DNA from: Branchinecta lynchi
Lineage: Eukaryota; Arthropoda; Branchiopoda; Anostraca; Branchinectidae
Direction: 5' to 3'
Length of the DNA stretch: 64,000 bases
NCBI GenBank assembly: GCA_023053575.1
Contig: JAKZAP010000003.1
Location: 6,424,561-6,488,560 of the forward strand
Each line of letters begins with the position of its first letter. The first letter of the stretch is position 1. A program made the translations under genes and the position numbers. Shown piece after piece: positions 11,344-22,331 of this stretch. The notes under the pieces are model-generated. The model searched no databases, was not told the DNA's origin, and worked only from the letters and a program-made list of their open reading frames with translations.

Positions 11344-12416
11344 AAGACCAAAGGTGTCGATGGGATCCCAAAAATCTAAGATTTGATCCAGACAATTTGG
11401 TCTTGTCTTCGCCAGGCTAATCATCAGAGAAAACCGAGTTCAGATATTCTATCTACCTATCTATACCTCTATAAGCCATATCTATTTTGACGATATTCAC
11501 CGAAACTTCCTGCTTTACTACTGCCAAATTTGCGGTTTTGCCAGAATTCCGAGCGAACTACTAGTCCAGCAAAAAAAGAAAAAATCAGAAACGAAGCCGG
11601 CGTATCTCCTTATCCCTATAAAGAAATCTAATCAACTTTAAATAAAATTTTGACTTAAAAAAAATGCGGGTACAACCGGATTCCGGACTAATTATATGTC
11701 CGGGTAAAAAATGATCATTATATACAGACCCAGCGTCTCTTCTTACCCCTAAATATATCATCTAATCAACTTCAGATAATGCTTTTACTTTTAACATATT
11801 TTCCGGTTTTGGCCGGATTACAGGCGACTAGTTGTCTGGCGAGAAAATGGTTTTCACCATCGGGTTCAGCATGTCTTCTTACCCAATAAATCAAACATTT
11901 AATCAACTTCGAATGAAACTGTTACTTTTAACCAACTTTCCGGTTTTGGCCGGATTTCGGACGAACTGCTTGTCCGGCGACAAAATGATTTTCACCATCG
12001 TGCTCAGCATGTCATCTTACCCCTAAATCAAACATTTAATCAACTTCAAATGAAACTTTTACTTTTAACAAACTTTCCGGTTTTTGCCGGATTCCGGACG
12101 AAATACTTATCCGGCGAGAAAATGATTGTCACCATTGTGCTCAGCATGTCTTCTTATTCCATAATCGACCATCACATAGCTGTTTAAAAATATTTTGTTT
12201 GTCCCTTAAATTGAACCCCTTCCCCCACCCCCAAATATAGGGCTATAGAGCCCATCTACAAACTCGACTTTACCCTTGATCCAAACAATCCTCATACCAA
12301 GTTTCATTAAAATATCTCATTCCCTTCGAGAGTTATCGTGCTTACAGACGGACGGACGGACAGACGGACAACTTTTGCGATGTCATAGGTATCCCTCCAC
12401 TTACGTCCAATAAGCC
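11341..12416 (-). mobile_element. C element, copy 3, inserted in LINE ORF1
   Basis: Starts AACAAGACCAAAGGTGTCGA then TGGGATCCCAAAAA, runs in reverse through five ~130-bp C subunits, a GACGGACGGACGGAC run, and ends ATCCCTCCACTTACGT without the outer GGGATCCC palindrome. ORF1 coding lies on both sides. Confidence 0.8.
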
Positions 12417-12926
12417 TGGAAAAGGAACCTAGAGGCTCAGAAGTCTCGTACCGGCGTACTGGGGACAAAATTGCTTGAGGTGGAAGTGAAAGATCGTAAT
12501 CTGAACTTGATTGTCCATGGTGTCCCGAAAGATAAAAAATCACGAAAGCGTTACAGCAAATGTGACAGCTCTATTCACTGCGAAAATGGAAATTACAAAA
12601 AACGTATCAATCGCTAAGTGCTACCGTTTTCCCAGCAATACAAACGTGACCGCCCGAAAACCTACTATTTCCCCAGTTGTCTTGTCCGTTGCATCGATTA
12701 ATGAGATAGAGATGATTTTTGCGAATATATCGAAACTGAAGGGGTCGGAAATCCGTATAGGGTTGATCTGCCGCCTAAGTTAAATGCAATCAGGAATGAC
12801 CTTCTTACTCGAGGTAAAGCTTTGCAGGGATCGGGATCAGCGAGATATACACGGGTGAAACATAAAGGCGAGAAATTGTGGCTAGAATATAAAGTTGACG
12901 CAAATTCCTACTGGGTACAAATCTAG
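12417..12926 (+). pseudogene. LINE ORF1, C-terminal part
   Basis: One frame reads GTKLLEVEVKDRNLNLIVHG, a second reads VSIAKCYRFPSNTN and KPTISPVVLSVASINEI, and the tail reads LNAIRNDLLTRGKALQGSG and KLWLEYKVDANSYWVQI before the TAG at 12924-12926. Together this matches the RRM-like core and C-terminal domain of L1/CR1-type ORF1 proteins. At least two frameshifts separate the blocks. Confidence 0.65.
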
Positions 12927-13214
12927 AATGATCGTGTGATGATGTTGTGAGATTCAGTTATTGTACCGCTCGTGTAGTATATTGAATGTCTTGTTATGAG
13001 TGTTTTGTTTTGTTCAGTGTTATTTATGCACGTGTTCTACGAAGTTCAATGTTTGTTACTTTTTTTCCTGCCCCTTTTGTACCTGTTGCAGTTCCGCCGT
13101 CGGATTCTGTTCCTCCGTCGTTTGCTTGTTGTCAAAATTAATAAGCCAAGGGTTCGCCATCTACCAAGTTCGTAAGTTTGCAGATTAAGGTAATACAAAC
13201 ATTTTGGTGTTCAG
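12927..13214 (+). other. LINE inter-ORF spacer
   Basis: T-rich spacer between the ORF1 stop and the apparent ORF2 start; no separate gene seen. Confidence 0.4.
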
Positions 13215-13502
13215 ATGAGTCGTCATGGACATGATGTAAGCCTTGAGTGCGTACAAAATAACCAACTTGATTTGAGTGATGCGTGTAGAAGTCATCTGCC
13301 CCGTATTAATGATACGGTCTGATGATCGATCATCTGCCCCGTGCATGAATTTCTTCAAGATATAACCCCCACTAAAATTTTGTTCCAGGATATTATTGGT
13401 AAAATTGAAAGTTATGGTAAATTCAGATCAGCGGTTTTTAATTGCCGTGGCCTGCTGAGTAGTATGGATTTCATTTCCGACCTATAATCACCTGGGATTT
13501 CA
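13215..13502 (+). pseudogene. LINE ORF2 start, endonuclease N-terminus
   Basis: From ATG 13215 the sequence encodes MSRHGHDVSLECVQNNQ, stops near 13320, then in a nearby frame FRSAVFNCRGLLSSMDFISD. The NCRGL block is the usual start of the APE-type endonuclease of non-LTR elements. The rest of the endonuclease is missing, replaced by a C fragment at 13503. Confidence 0.6.
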
Positions 13503-13696
13503 CTTTTTGGGATCCCAAAACGTAAGTGGAGGGATACCTATGACATCGCAAAAGTTGTCCGTCCGTCCGTCTGTCCGTCCATGCTTCCGTCTGTCTGTCT
13601 GTAAGCACGATAACTCTCGAAGGGAATGAGATATTTTGATGAAACTTGGTATGAGGATTGTTTGGGTCAAGGGTAAGGTCGAGTTCGTACACCATT
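13503..13696 (+). mobile_element. C element, copy 4 (left 190 bp only)
   Basis: TTTTTGGGATCCCAAAACGT, a GTCCGTCCGTC run, CACGATAACTCTCGAAGG and ATGAAACTTGGTATGAGG. Its body and right end are absent, and the LINE RT follows directly. Confidence 0.8.
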
Positions 13697-14269
13697 TTTT
13701 TTATATACAGAAAGCTTTCGAGACAATTTCGCATAAAATACTATTTTGTAAACTTCCAAATTCTGGTATCCGTGAGAAAGCGTTTGATATACTTCAGTCT
13801 TATTTAACTGCGAGACAACAATGTGTTAAACTGGGCTATTCCTCGTCTAAAAAGCTAACCTTGCCTACTGTTGGAATTCCACAAGGCTCAGTTTTGGTCC
13901 CTTTCCTATTTTTAATATACGTGGATCTGAATGAAATTTCTGTTTCTGATTCATCAAAAATGCACACTCAATTCGCAAACGACACAGCAGCAGCTGTTCC
14001 AGCCTCTGGAATCTAACCTCATTTCTTCTTTTTCATTTTTAATGAAATGGCTATCTGCTAACAAACTTACGTTGAATAAAAAGAAAACAAAATACTGTAT
14101 AGTCAGACAGAGTGTAAGTTTCCAGATCTGAAGTCCATTCCTGTCCCTTGTGGTGATGGTACTATTTTTTAGTTCGCTAGGGTAGAATCTGTATTTGGTA
14201 GTAGTGTTTGATCAGAATTCATCATGGAAAGTGTATGTGAATAACACTGTGTTATGTTATTAAGCTATA
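13697..14269 (+). pseudogene. LINE reverse transcriptase, central part
   Basis: Frames 13636-14016 and 13931-14131 encode QKAFETISHKILFCKL, SYLTARQQCVKLG, GIPQGSVLVPFLFLIYVDLN, FANDTAA (the catalytic YADD box, second Asp position altered to N-D order), then WLSANKLTLNKKKTKY. These are RT motifs 3 to 6 of jockey/CR1-type elements. A frameshift near 13950-14000 and the A-N-D box indicate inactivity. The frame continues to about 14269, where another LINE tail is inserted. Confidence 0.8.
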
Positions 14270-14388
14270 TCTAGGATTGTCATTTTTTGTTTTTGTTGTT
14301 TTGTTTGTTTTATTGTAAGTGATTTTTTGTGGTAGTTGCTGTGGCCAGTTGGCTTTTTGCAATAAATATCATATCATATCATATCATA
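14270..14388 (+). mobile_element. Foreign LINE 3' tail with (ATCAT)n, inserted in RT
   Basis: A T-rich 3' UTR-like segment ends in AATAAATATCATATCATATC repeats at 14361-14388. The host RT frame resumes immediately after as TGKISCGVGTMNRLK. Confidence 0.6.
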
Positions 14389-14965
14389 CGGGTAAAATTT
14401 CTTGTGGTGTTGGTACTATGAACAGACTAAAGAATTTACTCCCTTATCCGGGAATGCGACATTTGTCTTATTCCTTAATTCAGTCACACCTAGGCTATGC
14501 ATCTATTTATTTAAATACTTTCATATCTCATTTGTCTTCGCTCCAGATTCTTCAAAACAAGGTTTTACGAATTCTCAAAAGATATATCCCTGTCCCAAGT
14601 TGGAAAAGTCTGAGACAAAAACACTGTATATTAGAGTGTGGATGGTTAACTGAATGATTGTTTCGTGTGTGGTTGGTCTAGGCTGTAGGCATTTTCGCTT
14701 ACTAATGTCAAATGGTTTGTCATTTTTGTTTATTTTTCACAAGAGGGTAGTTTTCATTTATTTATTTGGTAGATCGCAGGTCATTTTATACAGGTCAGAT
14801 AAATTAAGTTATATTATTTTTGTTAGATTTGTAGGGTACGTAGTTGTTGTTACTATAGTAAAATTTTTAACAAGCACTGCATGTTCGAATTTTTGTTCTC
14901 CACAGTGCTTGTATAATGCATTTGTATGTTTGTGTAAAATTAAAAAACTTGAACTTGAACTTGAA
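14389..14965 (+). pseudogene. LINE RT C-terminus and 3' UTR
   Basis: Encodes GKISCGVGTMNRLKNLLPYP, SYSLIQSHLGYASI and LQILQNKVLRILK, the thumb/C-terminal block following RT in jockey/CR1-type LINEs, to a stop near 14657. The 3' UTR ends with ACTTGAACTTGAACTTGAA (14947-14965), a different tail from the inserted LINE. Confidence 0.75.
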
Positions 14966-15860
14966 ATATTATCCTACTATCACCACTTTGTTTGAATTGC
15001 AAGCAAGTGGCTTATCTCCTCGCGGCACGTGAGATTCGTACGTGAAAAAGAACTCCCGAATTATGTTTCTTTCCTAATCGGAAATATTATTCCGATCCAG
15101 TTTGTCGATAGTTACTGGGATGAAGTGGAACCGAAAATAGACTATTAATGCCATGGATCCCATTAATTTTTACCGAAGAATCTACAAAAGTATTACAAAA
15201 ATATTGGATATGCGATTAATTTTGGCTAGGATGGACATGGTCAGAATTCGGTCAGAATCCGGATTTAGGCGGCTAAATGGGAAGGCGGGGTCGAGGGATT
15301 GCGGGTAAGAGAGTATCCTGAAATAGACTTCGCTTGTAGTTTTCGGTTTGGGGTGATAGCTCATCTTAATCTGGAGAAAACCTTGGTTTTCTTGGTAAAA
15401 AAAAATACTGAAATAGGAAAGGTTGTTAATTCTTGCCCCGTCTGGGTCAGCCAAAGTACGACAAGATATTACGAGCAAAAGGTAAGTGAAGTGGCGTAAT
15501 GCATGGTACAACAATGTGCTAAGACATGCTGCTAGTTTTCGTCTCAGGAATCTGGACTTTCTGTTCCAAACAAAATTGAAAAACAGGGCCGATTAGGGGG
15601 TCAGTTCTAGGTTAAAGCAACATGCCGCAAAAATCCAGCAGGATCAAGAAATTTGGCAGATTTTTTTTTGACTTGGGGATTCGTGTGGTCTGAAATAAAT
15701 TAAACCATGCTAACCCCTATACCATACGTTGTTCTCAGTCAAGACCTAGCCGATTTTTACATCGTTAAGCTGTTAGGTTACAATATCGATGGTTGGATTG
15801 TCGACCGGAATCTAAACGCTGAATTTCCATGTACTCAGCCCCGAGGTTTTCATTTTGAAC
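14966..15860. other. No gene recognised
   Basis: Short frames on both strands at 15182-15514 overlap antisense to each other and match nothing known. Confidence 0.45.
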
Positions 15861-15864
15861 CTGC

Positions 15865-18800
15865 CAGACATTTGTATGACCCTTGCCTTTCTGCCAAGAG
15901 CCATATAGCAATCGTAATTTCTGTCCGTCTGTCGGTCGGTCTGTCTGTCCCCCTTTTGCTAGTTCGGGAACTTCCAGATAAGCTAGGACGATGAAACTTG
16001 GCAGGCATATCAGGGACCAGTTGCTTCGCCGATTTTACCATCTGGGGTGGGGGGGGGGTCGAGGGAAGGGGAATCCGGAAAAATGAGGAAAAATTAGGTA
16101 TTTTTAAGGGACGAACGGGTGATCGGACCTCGTGTCCCAAACGTCCCATTTTAAATCCAGATCGGATCCGGTGATATTGGGGGTAGTTGGAGGGGAAAAC
16201 CCGGACCGGGGGGAAGTCATAGATACGTGATTGACATAACTGGGCCAGATCCGCTCGCTTTGGGGGGGTTTGGGGGGCGGTCCGAGTTTCTAGTGTTCCC
16301 GCGAGTTCGGTGCTTCCTGATGTGCTAGGACGATGAAGATTGGCCGGCATGCCAGGTTCCCGAACAGATTGCCTTGAGAATAGTCGTTTCTCCGATCTGA
16401 CTATCTGGAAGGTGGAGGGAGAGGGAATTCGGAAAAATGAGGTATTTTTTAACGAAGGGGGGATTGGATGGAACTTAATATATAGAAAAACCTCGTATAT
16501 CAGATATTTAAATTCGGACCGGATCCGGTGACATTGTGGGGAGTTGGAGGGGGGGGGGAGTTGGAAAAAATCTCGGGAAACGCGTAGAGTGGAGAGATCG
16601 GGATGGAATTTGGCAGAAAGAACAAGCATAATCCCGAGATACCTGATTGACATAACAGGACCGGATCCGTTCACTGTGGGGGAGCTGGGAGGGCGAGTTC
16701 CGAACTCCTGCGAGTTCGGTACTTCCTGGTGTGCTAGGACGATGAAACTTGACAGGCATGTAAGGGACCCGAACAGGTTGACTTGAGAATAGTCTATTCC
16801 CCGATCCGACCATCTGGGCGGGGAGGGAGGGGGAATCCGGAAATCTTGGGAAACGCTTAGAGTGGAGGGTTCGGGATGAAACTTAGTGGGATGAACAAGC
16901 ACAAGTCCTATACCTGTGAATGACCTAACCGAAACGTATCGGTCACTCATGGGGAGTTGGGGGGGGGGGTCAGTTTTCTAGTGATCTCACGAGTTCGTTA
17001 CTTCCTGATGTGCTAGGACGATGGAAATTGGTAGGCTCGTCACATAACCGGAATGGATCGGTCACTGTGGGGGAGTTGGGGGGGGGGGCAAGTTTCTAGT
17101 GATCTCTCGAGTTTCTTACTTCCTGATGTGCTAGGACGATGAAACTTGGTAGGCTAGTCAGGTACCCGAACACATTGACTTGAGAATTTCACCGATCCGA
17201 CCACTGTATTCGAGTGTAGGGATGGGGAATCTGGAATCCAGTGGCAAGCTCAGCTATTGAACGGGTTATCTGATTTAAATGAAAATTGACATTTACAAAG
17301 ACCTCGTGTTGGAGGGGGGAACCAGAAATCTCTGGAAATGCTTAGAGTGGAGGGACCGAGATGACACTTGGTGGGAAGAACAAGCACAAGTTGTAGATAC
17401 GTCATTGACACACTAGCACGGATTTAGGGTACTAAGGGGGAGCTGGGGAGGTCTGGATTTCTAGTGATCGCGCGAGTACGGTACTTCCTAATGTGCTCGG
17501 ACGATGAAACTTGGGTGGCGCGTGTCAAGGACCCGATCAGATTGACTTGAGAATAGTCGTTTCGTCGATCCGACCATCGTGGGAGGAGTGGAGTGATGGG
17601 GAATCCGGAATCTAGTGGCATGGGCAGCTATTGTACGGGTGATCGGATTTAAGTGAAACTTGATATTTAAAAAGACTTCATGCGTCAGACGTCCCATTTT
17701 AAATTCGGACCGGATCTATTGACATTAGGAGGGGTTGGAAGAGCGGGGGGGGGGAATCTTTGGAAACGCTTAGAGTGAAGGGATCGGTGTGAAACTTGGT
17801 GGAAAGAACAAGCTCAAGTTCTAGATACGCCATTGACATAATAGGACGGGATCCGGGTACTGTGGGGAGTTGGGTGGGTGGTTTGGATTTCTAGTAAGCG
17901 TGCGTCGGCCATCGTGTGAGGATTGCAGGGACTGGAAATCCACAATCTAGTGGCATTGGCAGTTTTTTAACGGGTGATTCGATTTGAATGAAACTTGGCA
18001 AGTAAAAAGAGCTATCGTCTCAGATGTTCCATGTCAGGTCCAGGGAGGAGTGGAGGAAGGGTAAATCCGGAATCTCGAGCCTATATTGAAATAATTAAGT
18101 CCTAAACAGTTGTTTACGATCTTTAACGACTGGAACAATTGTTTCGATCGTAATTTTACGATCGTTTTATTCGTATCCCTTCAATACGATCGTTTTCGAC
18201 CGTTTCGAATCGTTTTCAATTGTTTTCAATTGTTTCCAATCGTGTTCAATTGTTTTCGATCGGAAACAGATGGTTTTATTTCCAAGTCGTGAGATACAGA
18301 CCTGAGTTTTAACAACTGTAATAGGGAAGTTGATTTTTTGTTGTTGCTGTAAACGATCAAAAGAGAGTGGCATTTAACTGAAACGATGAATCTTAAATCC
18401 CAATCGTAAACGTCCAATCGTAATTTTACAATTATTTACGACTGTTTCTTTTAAGTGTCATTAAACAACTCTTTACGATTGTTTTCAATTGTTTTCGATC
18501 GGAAACAGTTGGGTTGGTTTCCAAGTCCTGAAACAAGACTTGATTTTTACCGTGGTAGTAGGGAAGTTGAATTTTGTTGATTTGTAAACGATCAAAATAG
18601 TTTAACTGAAAAGGTGAATCTAAAATCACAATCGTTAACCATTGGAAACAACTGTTTCCGATCGTAATTTTTACAACTGTTTACGATTGTTTTTTTTGAA
18701 GTGTCATTGAACGTTTCGTTTACGATCGTTTTCAGTTGTTTTCGGTCGTTTTCAATTGTTTTCGATCGGAAACAGTTGGTTTGCTTTCTAAGTCCTGAAA

Positions 18801-20575
18801 CAAGGCCCGATTTTTTACAGCGGTAGTAGGGAAGTTGAATTTTGTGGAGTTGTAAGCGATCAAAATAGATCAATTGAAACGGTGAATATAAAATCCCAAT
18901 CGTCCAATCGTAATTTTACAACTGTTTACGATTATTTTTTTAAGTGTCATTAAACAGCTGTTTGCGATCGTTTTCAGTTGTTTTCGATCGTTTTCAATTG
19001 TTTTCGATCGGAAACAGTTGGTTTGCTTTACTAGTCCTGAAACAAGACCTGATTGTTTACAGTGGTAGTAGGGAAGTTGAATTTTGTTGATTTGTGAACG
19101 ATCAAAATAGTTTAACTGAAACGGTAGATCTGAAATGTAAATTTACAACTTTCGTGATTTTTTTTTGTCAAGTGTCATTAAACAACTGTTTACGGTCAGT
19201 TGTCTTCGATTGGAAATTAAGTCGTAAACGACCCTAGTTTTGACAACGGTTATAGTGAAGTTGATTTTTTTTACTTGTAAGCGATCAAAATAGTTCAGCT
19301 GAAACGCTGAATCTGAAATACCGATGGTAAACGATTGGAAACAACTGTTTCCGATCGTAATTTTACAAATGTTTTACGATTGAATTTTTTCAAAACTTTT
19401 AAAAGACGTGAAAATGCTTGAAGTTGAGAGCTGTCATCCGTATTTTTGCTATTTTCACTTTTGTTTGAAGCGCAAAATATTTAAAAAGCAGCTATCGCAG
19501 TCGAAGCGATTATACTGCTAAAGCATCATCTTTTAATTTTTTCTTAGCGCTGCCGTTAAATCGATAATTTAGAAGAAAAATAATTGCCATTATATACCAC
19601 ATTGCAAGTAGTGCTCCTCAAAATCGTTGACTGAGCTGAATCACAGAAAATTAAGCATATATCGACAATCTCCAGTTTAGGACATGGGGGTGGAGATGGG
19701 CGTTTTGAAAAAGAATCTGCAGTCGGAAATTCCGATGGTAAAAATATGATCGGAAACAACTATTTTTGATTGTTTCCGAACTGTTTGTCCAACTGTTTCC
19801 GATCGTAAAAACAAGATTGGAAACAATTGGTTTTGATTGTAAAAATACGATCGTTAACAACTGTTTACAATCGCAAACGATTGGTAACAACTGTTTACAA
19901 TCGTAAACAACTGTTTCCTATCGTAAGAAAACAATTGTTTACGATTGGAAAAAATGTCCCATAATACAATTGGAAAAAAAGAATCGTTTACGACTTTAAT
20001 TATTTCCATACAGGTATTTATAACTTTCCAACGGGTGATGGGGTCTTAATGAAGCTTGATATTTGGAAAGAGGCCAAGTCTCACACGATTTAAATGAAAC
20101 TTGGAAGGTACAGAGATCATTTGCCTTAGATGACATATTTTAAGATTCGAGCCGTATCGGACAACGGTGAGGGGGGGGGGGAGATTTACCGGAATTTCCC
20201 CCCAAAATGCCTTGATTCAAGTGAAAGATAGGTGGTAAGAGAAAATGCTTCAAATGATCCAGTTGTAGGAGTCCAGATCAGATTCGGCCGCGGTATATGG
20301 GGAGTTGGAAGGGGGTACCGGAAATCTTGGGCACGTCTCGCACATAGCGAGTGGATTTCTTGGATTGAAATTTGGAAGGTCGGCGATGGCTTGGAGGTGA
20401 TGTCGGCAATTTTCAGAATTGAGTGAAACTAGATATCCTAATTCTAGGTCCGAACCGCGTTTTTGGATGGCGGGGTGTTTTGTCTAGTTTTCGTCTACTT
20501 TTGTGTACCACCTACTCGGAACAAGTGCCTACTCGTAACAAGGGCCATATCAGCTCGTAGCTCTTGTTTTTCCAC
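15865..20575 (-). repeat. A/B mosaic repeat, copy 3 (4.7 kb, apparently end to end)
   Basis: Left end TGCCAAGAGCCATATAGCAA then a GTCTGTCGGTCGGTCTGTC run; right end GGGCCATATCAGCTCGTAGC then TCTTGTTTTT. Between are at least a dozen reverse A subunits (GTGCTAGGACGATGAAACTT; GGGATGAAACTTGGTGGG; AAATGAAACTTGATATT). Element I interrupts it at about 18080-20014. A 366-codon minus frame at 15850-16950 lies wholly in this array. Confidence 0.75.
18080..20014. mobile_element. I element: inverted ends around palindromic satellite-like units
   Basis: Ends TATATTGAAATAATTAAGTC and GACTTTAATTATTTCCATAC are inverted copies. Inside, units of 190-265 bp recur (AAGTCCTGAAACAAG-type marks near 18283, 18524, 18789, 19031, 19218), each with clusters of GTTTTCGATCGGAAACAGTT palindromes. 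The last 250 bp (19740-19970) is mostly CGTAAACAACTGTTTCC palindromes. No coding frame is credible. Confidence 0.75.
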
Positions 20576-20681
20576 CTGGCAACAAAACTGGGCGTATTGT
20601 GAAAGTTTGCTTGTCAAAAATGATACATGTTATGGCGACAATCTAAAATCTTAACGCCAAATGTAAGAATAAATAAACAAA

Positions 20682-22268
20682 CACCAGCTAGAAACTCATA
20701 TGGCACTTGCAAGGCTTGGTCAAAGGATGAAAGTAGGAATTTGCCAATTCGTGCGTTTGTTGTGACCATTTGTAAAATAAACCCTTCGAGACAAGGATAA
20801 TCATGCGCCCTCGGAAATGGCATGTTGCTAAAATATTATTGTATGTCTTGCACTTGGCTGTGATGATGGCACTTTAAGGGCACTAGATAATCATCTGCAG
20901 TAGAAACGCTTGAAGCAAAACATTATGATAGGCTCATCGTGATCATGAAAATGTAAATTCTGGTAAGAAACAGTGTTTGTACTTTAAGTTATTCACTTGT
21001 AAGTAAAACCGTTGAGGCAAAAATGAGCATGAGTCCTTGCGGATCATCAATATATCATTTGGTTCACAGTAGTTTTTTTTTACTTTTCGATTAAAGTGCG
21101 CAGTTTAAGGGGGCTAGAAATTCATTTTTAAGCAAAACCCTTGTGGCACAAAGATCAAGTGCCCTCTAAACGCGTTCCTAGCCAAAATGTATTTTTTTGG
21201 GGGGGGGGGGAGGAGGGCAAGGTATATATCGACTGGCTAGTCATTTTTACCGACTGTTTTTGCAGATAAAAATGACTATTATTGAGAAGAAACGACTGTG
21301 TTGATGAATATTCGGCTGATTTTAAGACAAACTACTATTTTGAAGAAACAATCGACTATTTTTACGAGAAACAGACTGATTTTAAAAAAAATCGACTGTT
21401 TCCAAGAAAAACCAGCTATGGCTATTTTTACCGACTATCCGACAACATTCTGCCCTCAGAGATCGTGAAATTTATCATTTGATCCAAATTTTTTTTGTTA
21501 TCACTTTATGGTTAAGATTCGCATTTTAAGGGAGGTAGAAATTAATTTCGAAGCAAGACCCTTGAGGACAAAATGATCATGGGCTCATAGGGATCATGAA
21601 AATATTTGTTGTGCTTAAGAGTATTTTTGTAGGCTACTTTGCGGTTAAGCTGATTACTTTAAGAGATGGTCGGATCTGGAAATTAACATTTTCTAAGTCA
21701 GTCTTGTCAAGTCTCTAATGTTCAAGCCAAGTTTCATCGTCCTTGCACATCTGGAAGTACCTTAACTCTTGATCACCGCAACTCTGGACCCCAAACCCAG
21801 CCCCCCCCCCACAATCCTCGTATCCGATCTGGTTCCCTCACTGACGTATCTAGGGCTTGTACGTGTTCATACCACCAAGTTTCATCCCGATCGCTCCGTT
21901 CTAAGCGTGTCATAGGATTTCCGGTTCTCCCCTCCACCTCCACCCCGTACATTCATCTGATCCAGTCCAAACTTGAAATGTGACCTATGAGACACAAGAT
22001 CTTCCCAAATATCAAGTTTCATTAAGATCCGATCACTCGTTCGAAAGTTATACATACATCAAGATTCAGGATTCCCCCTCCTTCCACTCCCCCTACGGTG
22101 GTCGGATCGGGGAATTGACTATTTCCAAGTTATTTAGTCGGCTCCGTGATATGCTTGCCAAGTTTCATTGACCTACCACTTCTGGAATTACCCTAACTCT
22201 AGAACAGTGGACCGACCGACAGACACCGAATAGGGATCCGTAGGCTATCGGTATGACAGCCATTAAAA
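20682..22268 (+). repeat. A/B mosaic repeat, copy 4
   Basis: Left end AGCTAGAAACTCATATGGCA then CTTGCAAGGCTTGGTC, B subunits to ~21690, A subunits to ~22200, right end GGACCGACCGACAGACACCG and the tail GACAGCCATTAAAAG. A hAT-like MITE is inserted at 21167-21449. Confidence 0.75.
21167..21449 (+). mobile_element. hAT-like MITE in a B subunit
   Basis: Starts TAAACGCGTTCCTAGCCAAA, aligned base for base with CAGAGGCGTTACTAGCC of the copy at 8117, then a G-run and ACCGACT/ATCGACT motifs. Flanks GTGCCCTC (21159-21166) and CTGCCCTC (21450-21457) match at 7 of 8. The terminal GACGCCCCTG is missing, so the right end is deleted. Confidence 0.7.
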
Positions 22269-22331
22269 GCGTATATTAGGCCAAAAGGTATTACCCGAAG
22301 CCACGACGTCTCGTGGACATTAAGTACTTAC

